DNA from: Sphingobium sp. CECT 9361
Lineage (GTDB): Bacteria > Pseudomonadota > Alphaproteobacteria > Sphingomonadales > Sphingomonadaceae
DNA: 64,000 nucleotides
Direction of reading: 5' to 3'
Assembly (NCBI RefSeq): GCF_918741285.1
Contig: NZ_CAKKNC010000013.1
Span: 62,001-126,000 of the forward strand
In this document: piece by piece, positions 51,266 to 61,883 of the stretch
Layout: each line of letters begins with the position of its first letter
Numbering within the stretch: position 1 is the first letter of the stretch
Position numbers and translations under genes: made by a program
Notes under the pieces: generated by a model
Databases searched by the model: none
What the model was told of the DNA's origin: nothing
The model's input: the letters and a program-made list of their open reading frames with translations, nothing else

Positions 51266-52048
51266 TTATGCGATAAATTGTTCGGCAGCGATGCGATCGT
51301 CCAGCGTGTGTTCCGGATCGAACAGCAATGTAAGGGGTGTCGTCCGGTCGATCTTGACCTCGACGCGCGCAACATCGCGTACTTCGCGCTGATCGGCCAC
51401 GGCACTGACCGGGCGTTTGACCGGATCCAGCACCTTGAAGCTTACGGATGTATTTTCAGGCAGGATCGCGCCACGCCACCGGCGCGGGCGAAACGGGCTG
51501 ATGGGTGTCAGCGCCACCAGGGCGGACCCCAAAGGCAGGATCGGTCCGTGGGCCGACAAATTATAGGCCGTGGAACCTGCCGGCGTGGCCACCAATACGC
51601 CATCGCAAACCAGCTCGGGAAGCACGACTCGACCGTTGACTTCCACCTCCAGCTTCGCGGTCTGGCGGGTTTCGCGCAGCAGGGATACTTCGTTGATCGC
51701 GGGAATCGAAAATTGCTCGCCGTCGATGGTATCGACCGTCATTCGCAGCGGATTTACCTTGAACGCCTTTGCGGTATTCAGTCGGTGATCGAGCCGCTCG
51801 AGCCGCCACTCATTCATCAAAAAGCCAACAGTGCCCAGGTTCATGCCGAAGACCGGCAGTATGCGTCTGGCTTCCAGCATCGCATGCAGGGTTTGCAGCA
51901 TGAAGCCGTCGCCACCCAAAGCCACGACCATGTCGGCCTGATCCAGCGGCACGAAATCATAGCTCGAACGCAGGCGATCTTCGGCAACGCGCGCGCCTTC
52001 CGTAGGCGAGGCAAGCAATGCACGTCGAGGTTCGTTCGCATTTGACAT
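51266..52048 (-). CDS. nadK: NAD kinase
   Basis: 260 residues. Conserved VVALGGDGFMLQTLH, NLGTVGFLMN and NEVSLLRETRQTAKLEV, then DGVLVATPAGSTAYNLSAHGPI. Phosphorylates NAD to NADP. Starts two bases after the moaA stop, so the two are cotranscribed. Confidence 0.96.
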   Translation of the reverse strand: MSNANEPRRALLASPTEGARVAEDRLRSSYDFVPLDQADMVVALGGDGFMLQTLHAMLEARRILPVFGMNLGTVGFLMNEWRLERLDHRLNTAKAFKVNPLRMTVDTIDGEQFSIPAINEVSLLRETRQTAKLEVEVNGRVVLPELVCDGVLVATPAGSTAYNLSAHGPILPLGSALVALTPISPFRPRRWRGAILPENTSVSFKVLDPVKRPVSAVADQREVRDVARVEVKIDRTTPLTLLFDPEHTLDDRIAAEQFIA

Positions 52049-52050
52049 GT

Positions 52051-53064
52051 TTAACCGCCCGTGACGCTCATATGCCTTGCGGTCGAAGCCGAGCTATCGG
52101 TCCCGATACGAAAATCATGGGCAAGCGGCTTGGAGGCCAAAGCGCGATCCAGCAATCCGTCGATGGCTTCAATGCCGCCTTCGCGAAAGGCGGCTTTCAG
52201 ATCGATATGATCTTCATGCCCCAGGCACATGTAAATTCTGCCTTGGCAGGTCAGCCGCATCCTATTGCAGCCTGCACAGAAATTCTCGGTCAGCGGGGTG
52301 ATCAAGCCCAAACGGACCTGCATTCCTTCGATGGAAAAATAGCGTGCAGGCCCACCCGTGCGATAGGGAATAGGGCTTACGTCATATTGCGCACGAATTT
52401 GCTGGAGAGCGTAGGATAGTGGCAAAAAACGGTCGACCCTGTCTTCGTCAATCTCGCCCAGCGGCATGGTTTCAATCAGCGTCAGATCGTGCCCGTGCGC
52501 ATTGCACCATTCCAGCATCGGCAAAAATGAGTCGTCGTTCAGGTCTTTAAGGGCGACCATATTGATCTTGACTGCCAGCCCTGCATCGCGTGCCGCCGAC
52601 AGACCAGCAAAAACCTTTGTAATATCCCCGCCGCGGGTGATGAAAGAAAAGGTCTTGGGGTCGATCGTGTCGAGGCTGACATTTATGCGCCGCACGCCCG
52701 ATTCATATAACGCCTCTGCATGCTCGGCCAGATGCGTCCCGTTGGTTGTTAGCGTAAGCTCATCCAGCCCGTGGCCGATATGTCGACCGATCCGCCGAGC
52801 AAGATCGCCAAAATCGCGCCGCACCAACGGTTCTCCGCCGCTCAGACGAATTTTGCGAACCCCGCGCGCGATGAAGCGATCCGCGATTATCCCGATTTCG
52901 TCCAGCGTAAGAATGGCATTGCGGGGCAGGAAAGTCATCTTTTCCGCCATGCAATATCGGCAACGCAGGTCGCAGCGATCGGTAACGGAAATACGCAAGT
53001 AATCGATCCGACGGCCAAAGCCATCGGTCATCGAAGGCGCGCCTGTCTTTTCGAGTGCCTGCAT
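52051..53064 (-). CDS. moaA: GTP 3',8-cyclase, molybdenum cofactor synthesis
   Basis: 337 residues. N-terminal Fe-S cluster motif DRCDLRCRYCMAE, C-terminal cluster CAGCNRMRLTCQGRIYMCLG and the essential GG at the C-terminus (SVTGG). First step of molybdopterin synthesis. An alternative start MTDGFGRRIDYLRIS at 53031 is possible. Confidence 0.95.
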   Translation of the reverse strand: MQALEKTGAPSMTDGFGRRIDYLRISVTDRCDLRCRYCMAEKMTFLPRNAILTLDEIGIIADRFIARGVRKIRLSGGEPLVRRDFGDLARRIGRHIGHGLDELTLTTNGTHLAEHAEALYESGVRRINVSLDTIDPKTFSFITRGGDITKVFAGLSAARDAGLAVKINMVALKDLNDDSFLPMLEWCNAHGHDLTLIETMPLGEIDEDRVDRFLPLSYALQQIRAQYDVSPIPYRTGGPARYFSIEGMQVRLGLITPLTENFCAGCNRMRLTCQGRIYMCLGHEDHIDLKAAFREGGIEAIDGLLDRALASKPLAHDFRIGTDSSASTARHMSVTGG

Positions 53065-53249
53065 CTGCTTTAGTTAGGGTATGGGAGTGTCCGGCGCAAG
53101 CGCGGGCAATTGGATGCACCATTGGTAAGACGGTGCTAACCGCTCTCCTCTATGCGAAGCTGGAAGCAAGAATATTGGGGGCGTGCTTGGAACTTAGGGC
53201 AGCAGACAGGCACGAGCGCCGACGGAAGGTCGAAGGCGAAGATGCGCGC

Positions 53250-54947
53250 ATGTTGTTCATTCTGTCCGACAGCGACAGGGATAGGCTTGCCACGCTCGCG
53301 ACCGACGCGGGATGGAAGGCGGCTTCGTCAAGGCGCAGCGAAGGCGCGGAGCGTCGATATCTTGCGAGCGACGCGGCCATTGCCCTTGTCGATGTGCGCG
53401 GCGGGAACAGCGGACTGATCGAGCTGCTGGCGGGTCCGGTGGAGGCCAGCGGCGGCGCTCTGATCGCTCTTGTCGATGTCGCGGAGATTGATTCCGTCGC
53501 TTCACTCATCGGGTTAGGTGCCACGCATTATCTCTGCGCCCCATTCGATCTGGCAGCCGTGAGCGCCACGTTGGAAGCGGCCCACGCCTTGACGATGCGC
53601 CTCAATGGCAGCGGCCCACCCTCTCCATCGACGACAGCGGCAGGATCGCCGGTTCAGCGCCGCACCAGGGACGAGCGGGATTATTTGACAGGTTTAGCCA
53701 ATCGGCAGGCGGCCGTTACATGGATCGAAGGGCAACTGAGCGGCGCAAATGGCGCGCCTTACGTGCTGCTGCTGTCCATCGGTCCGTTCGATCGGGTCAA
53801 TGCGGCCTATGGTCAGACGGCAGGCGACGCACTGCTCGGCCGGATCGCGCGCCGCATCGAGCGCGCCGTCGAGGGATATGGCGCCGCCGATACGCTGATA
53901 GCGCGCATCGCTGGCACCGAATATATGGTGGGGTTCGTCGCGGACAAAAGCGGTGCGGATGTCCCGCTGTCCCTCGCGCGCAGTCTGATCGCGGCTATTG
54001 GACAGCCGTTCAGTTCGGGCGATCATCTAATACGTTTGACCGGCCGGTGCGGAATTGCCGAAGGCCTTGTCGGCGACGATGCAACCCGGCTGTTGCGCCG
54101 AGCCGGAACCGCACTTGCCGCTGCCAAGCAATCGGACGGGGAGGGGATACATATCCTCACTGCGCGTGAGCGAGTCGCCGAAGCCGATCCCGATCGCCTG
54201 GAAAGCGACCTGCGGCTGGCGCTGGACCGCGGTGAGATAGAGATAGTATTCCAGCCGCAATATAGCTGTCGCACTAATGCGTTGACGGGCGTCGAGGCGC
54301 TGGCAAGGTGGAATCATCCGCATTATGGCGCTTTGGGAGCCGCGGCGTTGTTTGCCGCGGCGGAGCGATCCGATTTTCTCCTTCCCTTGTCTGCGCATAT
54401 TCAGGCCGAGGCGCTTAAACAGGCGGCGGCGTGGAGCGATGATCTGGGGCATCTTCGCTTGTCGATCAATGTGACCGCGTCCGACATTTCCCAGCCGGAC
54501 TTTCTCGCGCAATTCTCCTCGATTGTGGATTCCAGCGCATTCCCCCGTGAACGCCTGACCGTCGAGATTACCGAAAGCGGCTTGATCGAGGACGTCATGA
54601 AAGCAGCCGCGCTGCTGGATCGTTTGCGTGCGATGGGCTTTGCTGTGGCGATCGACGATTTCGGCACGGGCTATTCCAGCCTCGCCTATCTCAAGGCGCT
54701 AACGCTCGACTATCTGAAGATCGACAGCGGTCTGGCGCAGGACATTGCCGGGTCGGAGAAGGATCGGATCATCGTGCGCGGTGTCATCCATATGGCGAAA
54801 TCACTGGGCATGAAGGTCATTGCCGAGGGCGTAGAAACCGACGAGCAGCGCAGCCTCCTGACCGCCGAAGGGTGCGACTATTATCAGGGGTTTCTGCGGT
54901 CCCGTGCGGTGTCGAGCGAAGACCTGCTGGCGCTTGTTACCGGATAA
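53250..54947 (+). CDS. GGDEF/EAL protein, phosphodiesterase likely, cyclase degenerate
   Basis: About 565 residues from ATG 53250 (MLFILSDSDRDRLA); a longer frame reaches 53055 but overlaps moaA. N-terminal receiver-like region, then a GGDEF domain (DYLTGLANRQAAVTWIE) whose active site reads GTEYM where GGDEF is expected, so no cyclase activity is likely. The EAL domain keeps GVEALARW, the metal residues in ITESG and DDFGTGYSSLAYLK, and EGVET. It probably degrades c-di-GMP with the GGDEF as a sensor. Confidence 0.88.
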   Translation: MLFILSDSDRDRLATLATDAGWKAASSRRSEGAERRYLASDAAIALVDVRGGNSGLIELLAGPVEASGGALIALVDVAEIDSVASLIGLGATHYLCAPFDLAAVSATLEAAHALTMRLNGSGPPSPSTTAAGSPVQRRTRDERDYLTGLANRQAAVTWIEGQLSGANGAPYVLLLSIGPFDRVNAAYGQTAGDALLGRIARRIERAVEGYGAADTLIARIAGTEYMVGFVADKSGADVPLSLARSLIAAIGQPFSSGDHLIRLTGRCGIAEGLVGDDATRLLRRAGTALAAAKQSDGEGIHILTARERVAEADPDRLESDLRLALDRGEIEIVFQPQYSCRTNALTGVEALARWNHPHYGALGAAALFAAAERSDFLLPLSAHIQAEALKQAAAWSDDLGHLRLSINVTASDISQPDFLAQFSSIVDSSAFPRERLTVEITESGLIEDVMKAAALLDRLRAMGFAVAIDDFGTGYSSLAYLKALTLDYLKIDSGLAQDIAGSEKDRIIVRGVIHMAKSLGMKVIAEGVETDEQRSLLTAEGCDYYQGFLRSRAVSSEDLLALVTG

Positions 54948-55034
54948 GGCAGACGCACCGATCCGTCCATTTATGCGCGATGCGAAGGTGGCAACCCACT
55001 GGCAAGACTCGTTCGGGATCGCTATGTGACCTGA

Positions 55035-55976
55035 ATGAACGAAATTACACCTGTCGGCTCCGCCGCGCTTCGTACCCGCAAACCTGACTGGATCCGCGTC
55101 AAGGCGCCGATCAGTCCCGGTTATATCGAGACGAAACGCCTCATGCGGGAAAAGGGGCTGGCGACGGTGTGTGAAGAGGCCGCATGCCCGAATATCGGCG
55201 AATGCTGGAGCAAGAAGCACGCGACCGTGATGATCCTGGGCGATGTGTGCACTCGTGCCTGCGCCTTCTGCAATGTAAAGACCGGCATGCCCCGCAAGGT
55301 CGATCCGCTGGAGCCTATGCACCTTGCAGAAGCCGCCGCCGAAATGGGGCTGGAGCATATCGTTATCACGTCGGTGGACCGCGACGATCTGCCCGATGGC
55401 GGCGCGTCGCAGTTCGTGAAGGTTATTCAGGAATTGCGCCGGACGACGCCGAATACCACCATCGAAATTCTGACTCCGGACTTCCGCAACAAGCACGAGG
55501 CGGCTGTGGAATCTATCGTCGCGGCGCGACCGGACGTGTACAATCATAACCTGGAGACGGTTCCGCGGCTCTACCCCACCATCCGTCCCGGCGCGCGCTA
55601 TTACGCGTCCTTGCGCCTGCTCGAAACGGTGAAGAAACACGACCCGTCGATTTTCACCAAATCTGGCATCATGCTGGGGCTGGGTGAGCAGCGGCTCGAA
55701 GTGCATCAGGTCATGGATGATATGCGGTCTGCGGACATCGATTTCCTGACGATGGGGCAGTATCTTCAGCCTACGCCCAAACACGCCAAAGTCATCGAGT
55801 TTGTGCCGCCTGCGGGCTTCAACGCTTACGCCGCCATCGCGCGGGCGAAGGGATTTCTTCAGGTGGCATCCAGCCCATTGACTCGATCCAGCTATCACGC
55901 GGGCAAGGATTTTGCCGAAATGCGCGCCGCCCGCGAAGCGCAACTTGCCAAGCGGAACGGCCATGCCACGGCATGA
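55035..55976 (+). CDS. lipA: Lipoyl synthase
   Basis: 313 residues. Auxiliary cluster motif [11 protein letters not shown] (with the earlier Cys in [11 protein letters not shown]) and radical SAM motif [14 protein letters not shown]-terminal R-SSY motif is present as [11 protein letters not shown]. Inserts sulphur into octanoyl groups of the 2-oxoacid dehydrogenases. Overlaps the next gene. Confidence 0.97.
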   Translation: MNEITPVGSAALRTRKPDWIRVKAPISPGYIETKRLMREKGLATVCEEAACPNIGECWSKKHATVMILGDVCTRACAFCNVKTGMPRKVDPLEPMHLAEAAAEMGLEHIVITSVDRDDLPDGGASQFVKVIQELRRTTPNTTIEILTPDFRNKHEAAVESIVAARPDVYNHNLETVPRLYPTIRPGARYYASLRLLETVKKHDPSIFTKSGIMLGLGEQRLEVHQVMDDMRSADIDFLTMGQYLQPTPKHAKVIEFVPPAGFNAYAAIARAKGFLQVASSPLTRSSYHAGKDFAEMRAAREAQLAKRNGHATA

Positions 55977-56439
55977 GGAAACGCGGCATCTGCCGTACAC
56001 ACCCGAACAAATGTTCGACCTTGTCGCCGATGTTCAGCGATATGAAGAATTTCTGCCATGGGTCAGCGCCATACGTGTTCGCTCGAACAGCGAAACCGAA
56101 ATGATCGCCGACATGGTCGTGGGCTTTAAGGGGCTACGCGAGACGTTCACATCGAAAGTCGTGAAAAAGCATCCGCAAGAAGTCCGCGTCGATTATCTCG
56201 ACGGACCGTTGAAGCATCTGCACAACCTCTGGCATTTCAGAAGCGACGGGCAGGGCGGGGTGCTTGTCGACTTCGAAGTCGAATTTGCGTTCAAAAACCG
56301 CATATTTGAGGCGCTGGCCGGGCAGGTATTCGATAGCGCGCTTCGAAAGATGATAGGCGCATTCGAAACGCGGGCCGCGGCGCTTTATGGTGCAGAAGAT
56401 TCCGGCATCAACAGTTCGAGCGCGCATAACGCCGCCTGA
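55963..56439 (+). CDS. RatA/COQ10-like SRPBCC protein
   Basis: 158 residues from ATG 55963, overlapping lipA by 14 bases. Polyketide cyclase/START-like fold: [30 protein letters not shown] and [16 protein letters not shown]. Homologues bind ubiquinone (COQ10) or act on ribosomes (RatA). The linkage to lipA is common in alphaproteobacteria. Confidence 0.88.
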   Translation: MPRHEETRHLPYTPEQMFDLVADVQRYEEFLPWVSAIRVRSNSETEMIADMVVGFKGLRETFTSKVVKKHPQEVRVDYLDGPLKHLHNLWHFRSDGQGGVLVDFEVEFAFKNRIFEALAGQVFDSALRKMIGAFETRAAALYGAEDSGINSSSAHNAA

Positions 56440-56903
56440 AGGCGCACCCCGCCACGGCCATTATCTTCAAAATGCCGGATGTCGGCGACGGCGTGGTCTT
56501 CCGGCGCGCCCTTTTCCGCGCGGGCAAAGACGACGGTGCCTACCGGCTTCTGCTCCGATCCGCCACCCGGTCCCGCTACCCCGGTAATGGCAACGGCAAT
56601 GTCGGAGTGAGATTTCGCGAGCGCGCCCTGTGCCATTGCCCAGGCAACGGCAATCGACACCGCGCCGAAGGTGTCTAGAACATCCTCCGAGACACTCAGC
56701 AACTCGCGCTTCATGTCGTTCGAATAGGTTATAAATCCCACTTCGAATACGTCCGACGATCCGGGAATTTCGGTCAGCGCTGCCGAGACGAGACCGCCTG
56801 TGCAACTCTCTGCGACCGAAATCGTGCGTCCGGCGCTCCGGTTGGCAGCGATGACGTCGCGCGCCAGGCTGATGAGTTCGGGGGGTAATATGGTGTCAGG
56901 CAT
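56385..56903 (-). CDS. CinA C-terminal-type nicotinamide-nucleotide amidase
   Basis: 172 residues from ATG 56903 (MPDTILPPELISLA). Stand-alone PncC domain: ISVAESCTGGLVSAALTEIPGSS, VGFITYSNDMKRELL and AITGVAGPGGGSEQKPVGTV. Deamidates NMN for NAD recycling. Convergent overlap of about 55 bases with the RatA-like gene. Confidence 0.9.
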   Translation of the reverse strand: MPDTILPPELISLARDVIAANRSAGRTISVAESCTGGLVSAALTEIPGSSDVFEVGFITYSNDMKRELLSVSEDVLDTFGAVSIAVAWAMAQGALAKSHSDIAVAITGVAGPGGGSEQKPVGTVVFARAEKGAPEDHAVADIRHFEDNGRGGVRLQAALCALELLMPESSAP

Positions 56904-56907
56904 AGGT

Positions 56908-59217
<2,310 letters not shown>

Positions 59218-59219
59218 GC

Positions 59220-60332
59220 ATGGCGCATATGCCCGCGCCACCTGCCCGACAAGACGATGAGCCGACGCTAAACGATGTCGTCACGGCGTTCCCCGTCGCG
59301 ACGCTTGTCGTTCGGCCGAATAATTGCATCGCCAACGCCAATGTGCGGGCGGAGACGCTCCTGAACATGGCACGTTCCGCCATCATCGGCAGCGATATCG
59401 CCCGGACTGTCCGTATGTCCGATGTCGAGGGACGATACGACGTCTGGAATTCGCACAAACCCCTCGCGGCCTATGATGTGCAGGTTCACGCCGGCCGCAC
59501 GGCCGCTATGGCAGTGGACCTGATGATCGCACCGATTCCGGACCATGAGGGCTGGCGGGTGGTGTCAATCCACGCGAAAAGCGAAGCGCAGAAGCTCGCG
59601 CACCGGCGCACCGGAGGCGGTACTCGCTCGGCAATGGGGGCGGCGGCTATTCTCGCGCATGAGATAAAGAACCCGCTCTCCGGCATCAGAGGCGCCGCGC
59701 AACTGCTCGACACGGGCGAAGACGACGGCAACAGTGCGCTGACCCAACTGATCTGCAACGAGGTTGACCGCATTGCTGCTCTGATCGACCGGATGCAGGA
59801 TTTCACCACCGAACGGCCGCTGGAATGCCGGCCCGAAAATATCTACCCGCTGATCGATCGCGCAGCCGAAGTGGCCATGGCCGGCTTCGCGCGCGATGTG
59901 GTCATCACCAAGGGATACGATCCATCGCTGCCTTTTGCGGTGGTAAATGGCGATGCGCTTGTGCAGATCATGATCAACCTGCTCAAGAACGCTGCCGAGG
60001 CGCTGGAGCATCGCGAGCGTCAGACGCCAAAGCCGCGCATCCGCATAGTGACTGCCTTTCGCCATGGCATGTCGGTGATGATGCCGGGGGGGAAGGGGAA
60101 TGCGTCGCTGCCCATAGAAATCCTTGTGATCGACAACGGCCCCGGCGTGCCCGAGCATATCCAGGAGCATTTGTTCAATCCCTTTATCACGGGCAAACGA
60201 ACGGGGCAGGGGCTGGGCCTCGCTCTGGTCGACAAGCTGGTGCGCGACATGAACGGCTTCGTCCAGTTTCAGCGTGACGAGGAAGCGAAAGAAACGATTT
60301 TCAGGATCTTGCTGCCGATGGGGATGGGTTGA
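59220..60332 (+). CDS. ntrB: Nitrogen regulation sensor kinase NtrB
   Basis: 370 residues, three bases after dusB. PAS region in the N-terminal third; H-box AAILAHEIKNPLSGIRGAAQLL; N-box MINLLKNAAEALEH; G-boxes VIDNGPGVPEHI and TGQGLGLALVDKL. Phosphorylates NtrC when nitrogen is scarce, under PII control. Stop overlaps the ntrC start. Confidence 0.95.
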   Translation: MAHMPAPPARQDDEPTLNDVVTAFPVATLVVRPNNCIANANVRAETLLNMARSAIIGSDIARTVRMSDVEGRYDVWNSHKPLAAYDVQVHAGRTAAMAVDLMIAPIPDHEGWRVVSIHAKSEAQKLAHRRTGGGTRSAMGAAAILAHEIKNPLSGIRGAAQLLDTGEDDGNSALTQLICNEVDRIAALIDRMQDFTTERPLECRPENIYPLIDRAAEVAMAGFARDVVITKGYDPSLPFAVVNGDALVQIMINLLKNAAEALEHRERQTPKPRIRIVTAFRHGMSVMMPGGKGNASLPIEILVIDNGPGVPEHIQEHLFNPFITGKRTGQGLGLALVDKLVRDMNGFVQFQRDEEAKETIFRILLPMGMG

Positions 60333-61786
60333 TGTCGGGAATATCGGGTAAGGTATTGGTCGTCGATGACGATCCGGCGATCTGCATTGTTTTGGGCGAA
60401 GCCTTGAGGCGGCAGGGGCATAAGGTCAAAACCGCCGCGTCTATCAAGGAGCGTTCCGCGCTCCTCGAAACCTTCACGCCCGACGTGCTGATTACGGACG
60501 TGATGCTGCCGGACGGGAACGGTCTGGACGACGTCAGCGCGATCATAGCCGACATTCCCGCCATCAGCGTCATCGTCCTGTCCGCACAAAATACGCTGAA
60601 CACTGCCGTGCGCTCCGCCGAAAAGGGGGCGTTCGAATATCTGCCCAAGCCCTTCGACCTTAACGAGTTGACGCGCGCCGTCGCCGATGCGCTGGCCATG
60701 CGGCGTCAGGATTCTGCCGACAATGCGGACGGTGATGGCGAAATGCCCGAGCAGGATGGCCTGCCGCTCGTGGGCCGATCCGCCGCGATGCAGGAGGTGT
60801 ACCGGACAATTGCGAAGGTTGTGTCGAACGACCTTACGATATTGGTGCTCGGCGAGTCTGGCACGGGCAAGGAACTCGTCGCAGAAGCAATCCACAAGCT
60901 GGGTCGTCGTCGGACAAAGCCGTTCGTCGCCATCAACATGGCGGCGATACCGCGGGAACTGATCGAGGCTGAATTGTTCGGCTATGAGAAGGGCGCGTTC
61001 ACCGGCGCGCATGCCCGCACCGCCGGCAAGTTTGAGCAAGCCAATGGCGGCACGCTTTTTCTGGACGAAATCGGGGATATGCCCTTGGAGGCGCAAACCC
61101 GGCTGCTGCGGGTTTTGCAATCCGGGGAAGTCACCACCGTCGGCGGATCGACGCAGGTAAAAGTCAATGTCCGAATCATCGCCGCGACGAACAAGGAACT
61201 ACCCAGCCTGATCGCCGAAAACCGTTTTCGCGAGGACCTCTATTATCGGCTGAACGTCGTCCCCATTCCGCTCCCGGCACTGCGCGACAGGAAAGACGAT
61301 ATTCCCCTCCTGGCCCGTCATTTTCTGGAGCGCGCAGCAAGCGAAGGGTTGCCTCGAAAGACCCTGGCGGATGACGCGGCGATGCTGATGGGTAGCTGGC
61401 ACTGGCCCGGTAACGTCCGCGAGCTTCAGAATCTGATGCAGCGCCTGGCAGTACTTTCACGAGAGAATGTCATCACAGCGGATATCTTGCGGCTAAGTTT
61501 GCCATTGCAGGATGTCGAAGGCAGCGGGAGCGCGTTTGGCGCGGACCGCGTCGGCGATGCTGTGCAGGATTGGGCCAGGGCGCAACTGGCGGTCGGCGGC
61601 ACTGCGATGCGCGAAAACCTGTATGAAGATATGCTGACGCTGGTCGAACCGGTTTTGCTACGCGAAGCGCTTTTGAGTACCGATTGTAACCAGATTCGTG
61701 CGGCCAGCCTCCTTGGCATCAATCGCAACACATTACGGTCCAAGCTCAACGAATATAAAATCGATCCGACCACACTTCGTCGGTAG
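60332..61786 (+). CDS. ntrC: Nitrogen regulator NtrC
   Basis: 484 residues. Receiver domain with VVDDDPAIC and phospho-Asp in LITDVMLPDGNG, AAA+ domain with GESGTGKELVAEAIH, the sigma-54 contact loop GAFTGA, Walker B GGTLFLDEIGDM, and a Fis-type HTH at the C-terminus (QIRAASLLGINRNTLRSKL). Confidence 0.96.
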   Translation: MSGISGKVLVVDDDPAICIVLGEALRRQGHKVKTAASIKERSALLETFTPDVLITDVMLPDGNGLDDVSAIIADIPAISVIVLSAQNTLNTAVRSAEKGAFEYLPKPFDLNELTRAVADALAMRRQDSADNADGDGEMPEQDGLPLVGRSAAMQEVYRTIAKVVSNDLTILVLGESGTGKELVAEAIHKLGRRRTKPFVAINMAAIPRELIEAELFGYEKGAFTGAHARTAGKFEQANGGTLFLDEIGDMPLEAQTRLLRVLQSGEVTTVGGSTQVKVNVRIIAATNKELPSLIAENRFREDLYYRLNVVPIPLPALRDRKDDIPLLARHFLERAASEGLPRKTLADDAAMLMGSWHWPGNVRELQNLMQRLAVLSRENVITADILRLSLPLQDVEGSGSAFGADRVGDAVQDWARAQLAVGGTAMRENLYEDMLTLVEPVLLREALLSTDCNQIRAASLLGINRNTLRSKLNEYKIDPTTLRR

Positions 61787-61883
61787 GGCGCGCCGATAAA
61801 CACCCCTCAATCATCGACCAATTGCAACAAATACGTCAAAAACTGTGTTTTAGTGAGCACATTATTGTTGTATCCATGCAACT

